Under the pieces are notes generated by a model, which was not told the origin of the DNA, searched no databases, and saw nothing but the letters and a program-made list of their open reading frames with translations. A stretch of 64,000 nt of DNA, from contig CAYRVX010000017.1 in NCBI GenBank assembly GCA_964427875.1, forward strand, positions 1 through 64,000. Reading direction: 5' to 3'. Shown piece by piece: positions 1 through 7,959 of this stretch. How positions within the stretch are numbered: the first letter of the stretch is position 1; the number at the start of each line of letters is the position of its first letter. The position numbers and the translations under genes were made by a program. This DNA is from CAYRVX01 sp964427875 (lineage in GTDB: Bacteria > Planctomycetota > Phycisphaerae > SM23-33).

Positions 1-41
1 CCCTCCAGAAGCGACTGCTTCCCCAAAACGCTAATGCTCCC
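1..41 (-). repeat. R1 repeat, partial copy at window edge
   Basis: These 41 bases match the terminal part of the R1 element (intact copy at 7616-7878, compared on the opposite strand) essentially base for base, ending in the terminal motif AAAACGCTAATGCT. The rest of the copy presumably lies to the left of the window. It ends 89 bp before the PfkB gene. Confidence 0.85.
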
Positions 42-130
42 ACGCGACGGCGAGCGATTGACGCCGGCCAGGCCCGCTGGTATCTTCCCCAGCACAGGCT
101 CGTTCTCTCTCGCCGTCAGGGAGCCGGACC

Positions 131-1354
131 ATGGGTGCACTGCTCGACGCCGTCGTCGCCGGCCACGTCTGTCTGGACATCACGCCGGACATCCCGCCGG
201 GGCCCAAGACTCTCGCCGAGCTGTTCCGCCCCGGCTCGCTGATCCACGTCGGGCAGGTGACGGTCTCGACCGGCGGGCCGGTGTCCAACACGGGCTTTCC
301 TCTCCGGCGGCTGGGGATGGCCGTCGAGCTGATGGGCAAGTGCGGCGACGACGCATTCGGGCGGGCGATCATCGAGCTGATCAAGGCCGAGGCGCCCGGG
401 GCCGAGGCCGGCATGAGGGTCGTGCCCGGTGAGAACAGCTCCTATACCGTCGTCATCAGCCCGCCGGGGATCGACCGGATCTTCCTGCACTGCCCCGGCG
501 CGAACGACACCTTCGGGTCCGAGGACATCGACGCGCACGCCGTCGCCCGCGCGAGGCTGTTTCACTTCGGCTACCCGCCGCTGATGGCCAGGACCTACGC
601 CGAGGGCGGCTCGGAGCTGGCGGCGATTCTCCGGTCCGCCAGGGCCGCCGGCGCGACGACCAGCCTTGACCTGGCCTACCCGGACCCGGCGAGCCCGGCC
701 GGGCGGGCCGACTGGGCGTCCATCCTCGCGGCCGCCCTGGGCCACACCGACATCTTCACGCCCAGCGTCGAGGAGCTGACGTTCATGCTCCGCCGGGAGA
801 AGTTCGACGAGATGGCCCGCACGGCCGGCGAGGGAGAGCTGCTGGCCCGCGTCGACGGCGACCTGCTGCGCGACCTGGGCGCCGCATGCATCGAGGCCGG
901 CGCCGCCGTCGTCCTCGTCAAGTGCGGGTACCTGGGCCTGTACGTTCGCACGGCCGGGCGGGAGCGTCTGGAGGCGCTCGGCCGGGCACGGTGCGGCAAC
1001 CTCGACCATTGGACCGACCGCGAGCTGTTCGAGCCCAGCTACGCCGTGGGACGAATCGTTTCGGCCACCGGGGCGGGCGACTGCGCGATCGCGGGTTTCC
1101 TGGCGGCGTTCCTGCGCGGCCTGGACGTGGACGACGCGCTGCGCTACGCCTGTGCCGTCGGCGCGCAGAACCTCGAGGCGCCCGACTCCATCAGCGGGGT
1201 CCGCACGTGGGAGAAGACGGCCCGGCAGGTCCGCTCGCGCCCCGCCAAGAACGAGGTGGCCATACGCCTCGACGGGTGGCGGCACGACGGCGCGGCCGAC
1301 CACTACGTCGGCCCCGGCGACGGGGAAGCCCGGCGGCCGAAAGGCGGCGGATGA
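131..1354 (+). CDS. PfkB/ribokinase-family carbohydrate kinase
   Basis: Cytoplasmic ATP-dependent kinase of the PfkB family, which phosphorylates sugars or nucleosides; the substrate cannot be read from sequence. The substrate-side Gly-Gly motif is visible at residues 48-49 (TGGPVSNTG), and the C-terminal signature TGAGD lies at 313-317, with D317 the expected catalytic base. At 407 residues it is roughly 70-100 residues longer than most family members, with extra sequence after the last helix. The ATG is preceded by GGGAG about nine bases upstream. Transketolase follows on the same strand after 217 bp, so a link with pentose phosphate metabolism is plausible but not shown. Confidence 0.9.
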   Translation: MGALLDAVVAGHVCLDITPDIPPGPKTLAELFRPGSLIHVGQVTVSTGGPVSNTGFPLRRLGMAVELMGKCGDDAFGRAIIELIKAEAPGAEAGMRVVPGENSSYTVVISPPGIDRIFLHCPGANDTFGSEDIDAHAVARARLFHFGYPPLMARTYAEGGSELAAILRSARAAGATTSLDLAYPDPASPAGRADWASILAAALGHTDIFTPSVEELTFMLRREKFDEMARTAGEGELLARVDGDLLRDLGAACIEAGAAVVLVKCGYLGLYVRTAGRERLEALGRARCGNLDHWTDRELFEPSYAVGRIVSATGAGDCAIAGFLAAFLRGLDVDDALRYACAVGAQNLEAPDSISGVRTWEKTARQVRSRPAKNEVAIRLDGWRHDGAADHYVGPGDGEARRPKGGG

Positions 1355-1571
1355 ACCGCGGCGCGGTCGCGGCGAAGCTGCCTGGCCGGCAGCCAGGTCG
1401 GCCGGAAGTCTCCAAAGTCCCACGAATCCCGGATAAGCCGGGGCGTTTTTCGCCCCGCCAAATCTGTTGCGTTCTCCTGGGTGTTTCGTTAGCTTATGCG
1501 GTTCGCACGGTTGGGTTCGCGCGTCGATCCCCTTTTTCCGAAGGCCGTCGTCGGAAGTGTGGAGACGAATC

Positions 1572-3527
1572 ATGGCAGACTACACGGACCTCGATCGCAA
1601 GGTCATCACGTTGTCCAAGCAGATCGTCCGGATGTGCACCGAGGCCGGCAGCGGGCATCCGTCCAGCGCGCTGTCGCTGGTGCACCTTGTCACCGCCCTG
1701 ATGTACCGCGTGATGAAGTACGACCCGCGCGACCCGTGGAACCGGGCCGCCGACCGCCTGGTGCTCTCGGAAGGCCATGCCGTTCCCGTCGTGTATGCGG
1801 CCTATTGCGACCTGGGCGGCGTGGTCGGCGGGCCGAATGAGCCGAGCCTGCTGCGGTTCGAGGACGCCCTGACCTTCCGGGCCGGCGACAGCGTTCTGGA
1901 CGGCCACCCCAACCCGGCCATCGGGTTTCCCTTCTTCGACGCGGCCACCGGCTCGCTCGGCCAGGGGCTCTCGATCGCGGCGGGGCTGGCGTGCGCGGCC
2001 AGGCTCGACGAGCTCGAGCGCACCATCTACTGCATCTGCGGCGACGGCGAGAGCCGCGAAGGCCAGATCTGGGAGGCGCTGGATTTCATCATCGACCAAA
2101 AGCTCACCGCCGTTCGCGCGATCTTCAACTGCAACGGGCAGGCCCAGAGCGATTACGTCTCGCCGCAGCAGACGCCGGACATCCTGGCCGGCAAGCTCCA
2201 GGCGTTCGGCTTCGAGGTCAGGACCATCGACGGGCACAACTGGGAGGAGATCTTCGCCGCCCTGACCGCCGAGGGGGGCGAGAAGCCCGTCGCCATAGTC
2301 GCCAGGACCGTCAAGGGCTGGGGCGTCAGCGAGCTCCAGAAGCACACATGCCACGGCAAGCCGCTGAAGGCCGAGCAGCTCGAACAGGCCGAGGCCGACC
2401 TCGACGCCAAGGCGGCCGAGCTCGGCGTCGCCGAGATGGACGACACGCCCGCCGTGGCGCTGAGCTCGCCGTCCCGCCTGGAGCAGGCCCCCGGCGGCAT
2501 GCCGATCTCCGCGGGCCCCTTCGCCGAGGCCCTTCAGGCCGTCGGGCTCGAAAACGCACTGGAAACCAAAAAGCTCGCCACCCGGCGGGCCTACGGCGCC
2601 GCACTCGCCGCCCTCGGGGCCAACGACCGCATCGTCGCACTCGACGGCGACGTCAAGAACTCCACCTTCGCCGAGTTCTTCGCCCGCAAGTACCCCCAAC
2701 GCTACTTCGAGGGCCGCATCGCCGAGCAGAACATGATCTCCGCCGGGGTGGGGCTGGCCACGGCCGGAAAAGTGCCCTTCGTCTCCAGCTTCGCCAAGTT
2801 CCTCATCCGCAGCTACGACCAGCTCGAGATGGCCGCCATCACCAACGCCAACATCAAGCTGTGCGGCTCGCACGCGGGCGTGTCACTGGCCGCCGACGGG
2901 CCGAGCCAGATGGGCCTGCCGGACCTGTCCTTCATGCGGGCCTTCGCGCATACCAATCGGGTGGACGGCCGCCCGGCCTGCCGCGTGTTCCTCCCGTCCG
3001 ACGCCGTCAGCGCCTTCAAGCTCACCGAGCTGATGGCCAACGTCGACGGCTTCTGCTACATGCGGACGCACCGCCCGGACGTCGATTTCATCTACGAACC
3101 CGAGGAGACCTTCGAGGTCGGCGGCTTCAAGCACCTCCTCGACGGCGAGGACCTGGCCATCGTCTCCAGCGGGTACATGGTCCACGTCTGCAAGCAGGCC
3201 GTCGAGATCCTCGAAGGCGAGGACTTCGGCCTGTCCGCCAGCCTGATCGACGCCTACTCCATGCCGCTGGACGCGGGCGAGATCCTGCGGATCGGCGACG
3301 ACTGCCGCGGGCAGATCCTGGTCGTCGAGGACAACTACCTCGGCGGCATCGCCGACGAGATCTCCGCGGCCGCCGCCGTCAGCGACCTCGGCGTGATGGT
3401 CACCACGCTCTACGTTCGCAGCATCCCGAAGAGCGCCAAGACGCCCGAGGAGATGCTGAAGCTCGTCGGCCTGAGCCCTCGGGACATCGCCAACGCCGCC
3501 CAGACCGTCTTCGACAGGAGCGAGTAG
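1572..3527 (+). CDS. transketolase, full-length fused form
   Basis: Thiamine-diphosphate enzyme that moves two-carbon ketol units between sugar phosphates in the non-oxidative pentose phosphate pathway. The 651-residue protein carries both halves that some archaea and clostridia encode separately: the N-terminal TPP-binding region with GHPSSAL near residue 25 and GDGES at 157-161, and the C-terminal pyrimidine-binding half with AEQNM, where E385 is the expected catalytic glutamate. I chose the ATG at 1572 because MADYTDLD begins the conserved fold; an in-frame TTG at 1467 would add 35 unlike residues. A 1-deoxyxylulose-5-phosphate synthase is less likely given the GHPSSALS signature and the length. 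Confidence 0.93.
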   Translation: MADYTDLDRKVITLSKQIVRMCTEAGSGHPSSALSLVHLVTALMYRVMKYDPRDPWNRAADRLVLSEGHAVPVVYAAYCDLGGVVGGPNEPSLLRFEDALTFRAGDSVLDGHPNPAIGFPFFDAATGSLGQGLSIAAGLACAARLDELERTIYCICGDGESREGQIWEALDFIIDQKLTAVRAIFNCNGQAQSDYVSPQQTPDILAGKLQAFGFEVRTIDGHNWEEIFAALTAEGGEKPVAIVARTVKGWGVSELQKHTCHGKPLKAEQLEQAEADLDAKAAELGVAEMDDTPAVALSSPSRLEQAPGGMPISAGPFAEALQAVGLENALETKKLATRRAYGAALAALGANDRIVALDGDVKNSTFAEFFARKYPQRYFEGRIAEQNMISAGVGLATAGKVPFVSSFAKFLIRSYDQLEMAAITNANIKLCGSHAGVSLAADGPSQMGLPDLSFMRAFAHTNRVDGRPACRVFLPSDAVSAFKLTELMANVDGFCYMRTHRPDVDFIYEPEETFEVGGFKHLLDGEDLAIVSSGYMVHVCKQAVEILEGEDFGLSASLIDAYSMPLDAGEILRIGDDCRGQILVVEDNYLGGIADEISAAAAVSDLGVMVTTLYVRSIPKSAKTPEEMLKLVGLSPRDIANAAQTVFDRSE

Positions 3528-3786
3528 CAGAGGACACGGCGCGGCTCGGTTGGGGACCGTGGTGTGCAACGCGAAGTCCCGAAGGTGACAAGGCTTGTCT
3601 CACACCGAACTCCCCCTGGCTTGCGCCCGCGACGTTCTCCCGGAGGCAAAACTCGGGATCGGCCGCTATAAGTCTTTATATATCAAGACTTTACGAGCGT
3701 TTTTGGAAAAAATGGCTTTGTTTCGTAAAAACACTTATGCGCCTTTTCTCCGGGCATTTGCCCCTTCCGGCCGGCTCGCGCCACGC

Positions 3787-3834
3787 GCCAGACTCGGAAT
3801 AATCCGCGTCTGGCTTCGTTTCGCATTTTTTTCT
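3787..3834 (+). terminator. possible rho-independent terminator
   Basis: A 7-bp stem (GCCAGAC at 3787-3793 and GTCTGGC at 3808-3814) is followed after a dozen bases by a T-rich tract at 3826-3834. It lies about 260 bp after the transketolase stop, on the same strand. The distance between stem and T tract makes it a weak example. The AT-rich stretch 3640-3840 before it also holds a small inverted repeat (AAGTCTT/AAGACTT near 3670-3692) and no convincing gene. Confidence 0.35.
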
Positions 3835-3899
3835 TAATCCACCGCCCTGCTTTCCCTTATCATCTCAAACTGACCGACGGGGATTCGCTCATGGCGTGT

Positions 3900-4087
3900 C
3901 GGTTGACTCGTTCATTCGTTAACTCGTTAACTGGCAAAATCTTGTCCACATTGCTGGAGCTTTTCATTGCGTGGCTGTCCGGCGGGCGGGCTCTGCTGGC
4001 CGCGGTCCTGGCTCCGCCGGATGCGAGGGCATCGTCAGAGCGCAGCTCTTTTCGAATTAACGAGTTAACCAGTTCACGAGTGAACCG
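3900..4087. repeat. inverted arms of 8-nt tandem repeats, locus A
   Basis: Left arm 3900-3931 is four octamers (CGGTTGAC, TCGTTCAT, TCGTTAAC, TCGTTAAC). Right arm 4056-4087 is four octamers (ATTAACGA, GTTAACCA, GTTCACGA, GTGAACCG). The right arm is close to the reverse complement of the left in register, so the pair could fold over a core of about 124 bp. The direct repeat GACCGGTCAC at 4089-4098 and 4109-4118 follows. I found no outer terminal repeat or target duplication here. Confidence 0.8.
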
Positions 4088-4213
4088 GGACCGGTCACAA
4101 AGCGACGAGACCGGTCACTCGGAGTTATCATGGTCCCCCCTTAGCAGGCATATACATCTCGAAGGCCCTTTTGCACAACGAAAACCGGCAGATTACAAAA
4201 AAAACTGCGACGA

Positions 4214-4286
4214 AAAAGGGGACGGGAGTCTTTTTTGCGGAGCACCCGTCGGGCCTTTGAGGCAAAAAAGACTCCCGTCCCCTTTT
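4214..4286 (-). terminator. perfect 25-bp stem-loop after PEP-CTERM gene
   Basis: Positions 4214-4238 and 4262-4286 are perfect reverse complements over 25 bp around a 23-nt loop. The stem starts six bases past the stop of the minus-strand gene 4292-5587. Read on that strand it ends in a run of T followed a few bases later by a second T run, so it can act as a terminator. The stem is far longer than needed and contains the GGGGACGGGAGTC motif, which suggests a dispersed REP-type hairpin. Confidence 0.7.
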
Positions 4287-4291
4287 CCAAG

Positions 4292-5587
4292 TCACGTCCG
4301 CCGGCGGCGAAGTGCCGCCGGGCCGGCCAGGGCCAGCAGCCACAGCGCAGGCGGTTCCGGGGCATGGTCGGCGGGCGAGAACTCGCCTTGGCCGATCGGC
4401 GCCCAGCCGAAGTTGCCCTGGAGGATGAGGAAGTCGTCGCGGTCCACGTCGCCGTCATGGTCGAAGTCGCCGTCCTCGCGGCCGGCGCCCGCGTCGGCGC
4501 CGGCGTGGGCCTTCCAGGCCAGATAGTCCAGGAAGTCCACGTCCCCGTCCCCGTCGGCGTCCCCCGGCACCCAGAAGCCCACCGCCCCCACGACCTCGAC
4601 GGGCTCGGTGGGCGCGGAGATGAGGAAGCCCTGCGCCTCGACGAACCCGGCCTCGTACTCCGTGCCGTGGGGAATGGTGGTGAGGATCCAGAAGACACCT
4701 GATTCCCCGGGCCCGATCTCGCCGTCGATTGTGTCTGTTCCAAAGATGATGTTCCACCATCCGGGCCCACTTCCGGGGGTGGCGATGCCATACCAGCCGG
4801 TTTGGCAATAGCCGCCGAACCAGGGCTCACCCTGCGAATACAGGTCGTCGAAGATCAGGAAGTCGGAGTTCTCATTGTACGGGCCTTGGGGCGCCGGCGG
4901 CTGTCTGTCGGAGTTGTTCTCGACGATGTATTGCCACACCAGTATATCGCTGTCCTCTGTGGGGATTACTTGCGGCTCCCCGTCGTCCTCGTAGACTTCA
5001 ACTATAGGCCTGGGGGCGTGGGGAGGCGCGGGTCCTGTGCACCATGCGAGGTAAGGAAAGGTAATCGGGTAGATGGGCGGGTAGATGGGGAGGTACACGT
5101 GCGCCGGCAGCGTCCGTGTGACTATGGGCGATCCCGCAGACCGATACGTTCCTATCGTGAACGTCACTTCGCCGCCTGGAGGGATCTCGTATTCGGGATC
5201 GCTGGGGAACACGGTCCAATTCCACAGGTCTTCCTCGCCGGGCGTCCTTGTGAAACCACCGTCCCATCCATGCGCAGTGCTTGCGAGAAACGGTTGAGCC
5301 GTCGAATACAGCCGGTTGACCGCAGCCCTTTCGGCATTCACCTGATACGGGTCGCTGGGGGGTTCTGTGTCCGTGTTGTTTCTGAACGTGTAGTTCCACA
5401 GCAGAAGATCCGGGTCGCTTGGCAGCACGGTCGGCAGGCCGTCGTCTTCGAACACGTCCACGAGGGCTCCGGCATTGGCTCCTCCCGCAAGAAAGATGGA
5501 CCACATCAATGTAGCCGCCACGGCCAGGGCGCCGAGACGCGCCCGACCGCTTTCGCCGACCTCTCTGCTGACACCTCCAGAGACCAT
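4292..5587 (-). CDS. secreted PEP-CTERM protein with dockerin-like repeat
   Basis: Predicted exported, cell-surface protein of 431 residues with no recognisable catalytic domain. It has an N-terminal hydrophobic signal (about residues 20-40, ending near GGANAGA), two copies of a module opening V-(F/Y)-EDDG, and a dockerin-like pair of calcium loops at about 342-355 and 372-385 (DADGDGDVD and DFDHDGDVD). A PEP-CTERM sorting tail follows: PEP at 410-412, a hydrophobic helix, then RRRR. Such tails are removed by exosortase during export in EPS-forming bacteria. The ATG at 5587 follows a GAGGCGAGGAC ribosome-binding stretch. The long hairpin at 4214-4286 follows the stop. Function unknown. Confidence 0.8.
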   Translation of the reverse strand: MVSGGVSREVGESGRARLGALAVAATLMWSIFLAGGANAGALVDVFEDDGLPTVLPSDPDLLLWNYTFRNNTDTEPPSDPYQVNAERAAVNRLYSTAQPFLASTAHGWDGGFTRTPGEEDLWNWTVFPSDPEYEIPPGGEVTFTIGTYRSAGSPIVTRTLPAHVYLPIYPPIYPITFPYLAWCTGPAPPHAPRPIVEVYEDDGEPQVIPTEDSDILVWQYIVENNSDRQPPAPQGPYNENSDFLIFDDLYSQGEPWFGGYCQTGWYGIATPGSGPGWWNIIFGTDTIDGEIGPGESGVFWILTTIPHGTEYEAGFVEAQGFLISAPTEPVEVVGAVGFWVPGDADGDGDVDFLDYLAWKAHAGADAGAGREDGDFDHDGDVDRDDFLILQGNFGWAPIGQGEFSPADHAPEPPALWLLALAGPAALRRRRT

Positions 5588-5779
5588 GTCCTCGCCTCTC
5601 GAGGGGCGCGTGCCATCCTGCGCCGAGCAGGAGGCCCCGCGCGCCCCGCCGGGAAGAGGGCGGATAGAGCGATTATACCACAGCTTTCCGCTGCGTCACC
5701 TGCGAAAGACGGCCCGCGGGAGCATTAGCGTTTTCGGGGCGCGGGCGGTATAGCCCCGGAAGGGGGCATATGTTGGTAG

Positions 5780-5953
5780 TATGACAGCGCTAGCCCGTTG
5801 ATCCGTTAACTCGTCAACTCGTCGTTGCGAAGAGAGCTGTGTTGAACCGCCCTGCCAGCGACCTTCCGCGCGAGCGCCTCCTCGTGAGAAGCGAAATCTC
5901 CGGCGAGATAACCAGTTAACGAATCAACGAGTTAACGAACTAGCGCTGTCATA
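5780..5953. mobile_element. 174-bp MITE-like element with octamer-repeat arms (locus B)
   Basis: The ends are perfect 14-bp terminal inverted repeats (TATGACAGCGCTAG at 5780-5793; its complement at 5940-5953). They continue inward into imperfect arms of 8-nt repeats (left 5795-5826, right 5907-5938; units such as CCGTTAAC and GTTAACGA). GTAG is duplicated at 5776-5779 and 5954-5957, while the matching site in the other R1 copy (near 7815-7820, other strand) has GTAG once and no insert. The core carries no ORF, so it must have been mobilised by a transposase encoded elsewhere. Confidence 0.88.
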
Positions 5954-5973
5954 GTAGCCTCGGGCGCGAGCCC

Positions 5974-6285
5974 TCACGTTTACCCACATCTTGCGGGTCG
6001 GGCCCTGGCCTTGAAGGTTATTGTGTAACAGGCCACGGCTTTAGCCGTGGTAAAACGCGTCACACAGAAAACTTAGCTCGTTTCAACGAGCTTTGCCCGT
6101 CGGCTTGAGCCTCAGCGATGGCGCCGCGGACCCCGCCGGGGTCAAGCCAAGGGGAGGAAGGGCGCTAAAAGCGCCCTGAGGAATCGTCTGGCCCTATGTT
6201 AACCACGGCTGAAGCCGTGGCCTAATACACGGCAAGACTGCGATCCCTCGCCCTTGATGAGATTATGGGCAAAGACAAGGGCACC
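5974..6285. mobile_element. 312-bp REP-doublet (REPIN-like) insertion
   Basis: Two copies of an 18-bp palindrome face each other: 6033-6050 (CCACGGCTTTAGCCGTGG) and 6203-6220 (same with GA for TT). Between them are further stems at 6075-6092 (AGCTCGTT/AACGAGCT) and 6160-6176 (GGGCGC/GCGCCC). The segment interrupts an R1 copy and is flanked by AGCCC at 5969-5973 and 6286-6290, where the intact R1 has it once. Inverted REP pairs of this kind are typically moved by RAYT transposases; none is in the window. Confidence 0.75.
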
Positions 6286-6662
6286 AGCCCGTGGTATGCA
6301 GGGCGTTATCAGCCCAGCCCCCGCAGGGGGGCGTTTGAGGCCTTCACTCGCCCCCGTGCGGGGGCTGTCCATCACGGCGACTCCAACTCCACGGGCTCGC
6401 GCCCGAGGCTACCGGCAATCGGGCCTACGGCCCTCCAGAAGCGACTGCTTCCCCAGAACCCTTATGCTCCCGGCGGCGCAGGGAAGAGGGCCGGCGGCTG
6501 GTGAGGTCACCCGGCCTGTGCCGCCGGCCCTCTTCCGCTGCATTGCCTGCGGTGTCGCGTCCTCAGGTTGGCTGTACCGGCAAAGCCACAATTGTCGTCC
6601 CTTCGGGCACTTCCCGACGGCCCGCGCCCGACGGCCCCCGGCCCCGCGCTGCGGGCCGCAGG

Positions 6663-6718
6663 CTCCGGGCTCCGGGCTCCGGGTTCCGGGTTCCGCGTTC
6701 CGAGTTCCCAGTTCCGAC
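6663..6718. repeat. eight degenerate 7-nt tandem repeats (TTCCGGG type)
   Basis: Eight consecutive heptamers run without a break: CTCCGGG three times, then TTCCGGG, TTCCGCG, TTCCGAG, TTCCCAG and TTCCGAC. The array ends exactly where the stop codon of the minus-strand gene 6719-7255 begins, so it lies in that gene's 3' untranslated region. No opposed arm is visible nearby. Confidence 0.85.
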
Positions 6719-7255
6719 CTACTCTGCCTTCTCGGCCGCGGCCGTCGGGGCGATCATCGGGCCGCGGAAGGCGCCGCAGAAGAACGGCGGCAGATTGCTC
6801 GTGGTGATGGCGTGGAACCTGGCGACCATCTCGGCGCCGATCGGGGTTCGGTACATCCGGCCGCAGACGCCCAGGCGGAACCTGTACGTCCTCGGCCCGA
6901 CGACCACGACCGCGACGCCCCGCCCGCGGAAGCGGTTGCCCCGCGGGCCGAAGCGCTGGAGCGGGTCGAGCTCGATCTTCGCCTGGGCTTGGCCGACGGG
7001 CGAGGTGAGCGGGCCGATCTCCACGACGACCGACCTCTGAGCGTTGGCGCGTCCTCGCCCGGCGAATGGGATGACGACGGGCCTGGCGGAGACGGCGTCG
7101 GGCGTGAGGGGCTGGACGAGCGCCGCCCTGACCCGCAGGGCGAAGCGCCCGATGATCGTGTCGCGCTCGGCGTCGGGCCCGGCGGCCGGGGCTGATGCGC
7201 CGCCGGCCAGAACGAACGCGGCGGACAGTCCGACGGCAAGAAGCTTCCTGTTCAT
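6719..7255 (-). CDS. secreted protein of unknown function
   Basis: I do not recognise this 178-residue protein. Residues 1-25 form a clear signal peptide (MNRKLLAVG, hydrophobic core, cleavage expected near APAAG), so it is exported. The mature part is basic and rich in Arg, Val and Phe, with alternating hydrophobic segments suggesting beta structure and an RFGPRGNRFRG-like basic stretch near residue 105. The ATG at 7255 has GGAG eight bases upstream; longer upstream readings in the same frame are low-complexity Arg-rich sequence and look spurious. A promoter candidate sits about 280 bp upstream (7534-7562). The heptamer repeat array directly follows the stop. Confidence 0.65.
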   Translation of the reverse strand: MNRKLLAVGLSAAFVLAGGASAPAAGPDAERDTIIGRFALRVRAALVQPLTPDAVSARPVVIPFAGRGRANAQRSVVVEIGPLTSPVGQAQAKIELDPLQRFGPRGNRFRGRGVAVVVVGPRTYRFRLGVCGRMYRTPIGAEMVARFHAITTSNLPPFFCGAFRGPMIAPTAAAEKAE

Positions 7256-7533
7256 ATCTCTGACTCCATTTCGCCCGGGCCCGGCGGGCCCGGCGTGGTG
7301 CCTCGCCAACGCACGCGCCCGTCGCCGATCGGATCGGCGGCAGGCCCGGGCCGCCTGGCGCGCAGCGGCCGCGGTACCTTCACGGCGAAGGTGCGTGCTT
7401 CGATCACCGTTCCCGAAGCGCCGGCGCCCCAGTGTTTCGCGTGTTGGGCCCATCGCCCGCCGGGGCCGGGTCGGCTGGACGAGCCGATCCCGGCCGGCCC
7501 GGCGATCCGGCAAGGCTTGTGGAGCCACACTAT

Positions 7534-7562
7534 AATATAGACAGGCGTCTATTTGCGGACAA
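7534..7562 (-). promoter_or_regulatory. minus-strand sigma70-like promoter with palindrome in spacer
   Basis: On the minus strand TTGTCC (7562-7557), a 17-nt spacer and TATATT (7539-7534) match the housekeeping consensus well. The palindrome ATAGAC-N4-GTCTAT (7537-7552) overlaps the spacer and -10 box, a position suited to a repressor. It would give the gene 6719-7255 a leader of about 270 nt. No regulator gene is adjacent. The remaining DNA of 7256-7615 shows nothing else I can support. Confidence 0.5.
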
Positions 7563-7615
7563 GGACAAAATCGAATTTTACCTGTTTTCCCATGGCCGCC
7601 CTGCGCCCGACTGGC

Positions 7616-7878
7616 TGGGGAGCATTAGCGTTTTGGGGAAGCAGTCGCTTCTGGAGGGCCGTAGGCCCGATTGCCGGTAGCCTCGGGCGCGAGCCCGTGG
7701 AGCTGGAGTTGCCATAATAGAGAGCCCCCGCACGGGGGCGAGTGAAGGCCTCAAACGCCCCCGTGCGGGGGCTGGGCTGATAACGGCCTGCATACCACGG
7801 GCTTGCGCCCGAGGCTACCAACATATGCCCCGTTCCGGGGCTCTACCGCCCGCGCCCCCAAAACGCTGATGCTCCCCA
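7616..7878 (+). mobile_element. R1 element, intact copy with terminal repeats and target duplication
   Basis: The 263-bp element starts TGGGGAGCATTAGCG and ends with its complement (7856-7878, one mismatch over about 22 bp). It is flanked by CTGGC at 7611-7615 and 7879-7883. Inside are a second inverted pair of about 25 bp (around 7676-7700 and 7796-7820) and a central perfect 18-bp stem (7723-7740 with 7756-7773). No ORF of note is present. Three nested stems would let a transcript or single strand fold over its full length. Confidence 0.85.
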
Positions 7879-7959
7879 CTGGCCGCCGGCCCTGTACGCC
7901 GGGGCGTGTTTGCTGTAGAGTTGCGCCGTCAGGCAGACAGCAGGAGAAAGGCGCGGACC

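Larger units (their letters stand above)
5718..6471 (-). repeat. R1 element, full-length copy split by two insertions
   Basis: Segments 5718-5779, 5958-5973 and 6291-6471 joined end to end (259 bp) align along their whole length with the reverse complement of the intact R1 copy at 7616-7878 (263 bp), with only scattered differences. The copy starts GGGAGCATTAGCGTTTT and ends with a degenerate version of the inverted end. The breaks hold two separate insertions (5780-5953 and 5974-6285). I see no target duplication around the whole copy. Confidence 0.88.

Noticed and set aside
116..1573. Long minus-strand open frame opposite the PfkB gene
   Set aside because: Shadow frame of low-complexity composition; the plus strand encodes a complete PfkB kinase.
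3595..3837. 80-codon plus-strand frame after transketolase
   Set aside because: No recognisable motif, AT-rich non-coding composition and overlap with the hairpin; more likely intergenic.
5780..5953. CRISPR array or integron attC site
   Set aside because: The repeat units are only 8 nt and contiguous, with no spacers; there is no cas or integrase gene, and the end structure and target duplication fit a small transposable element.
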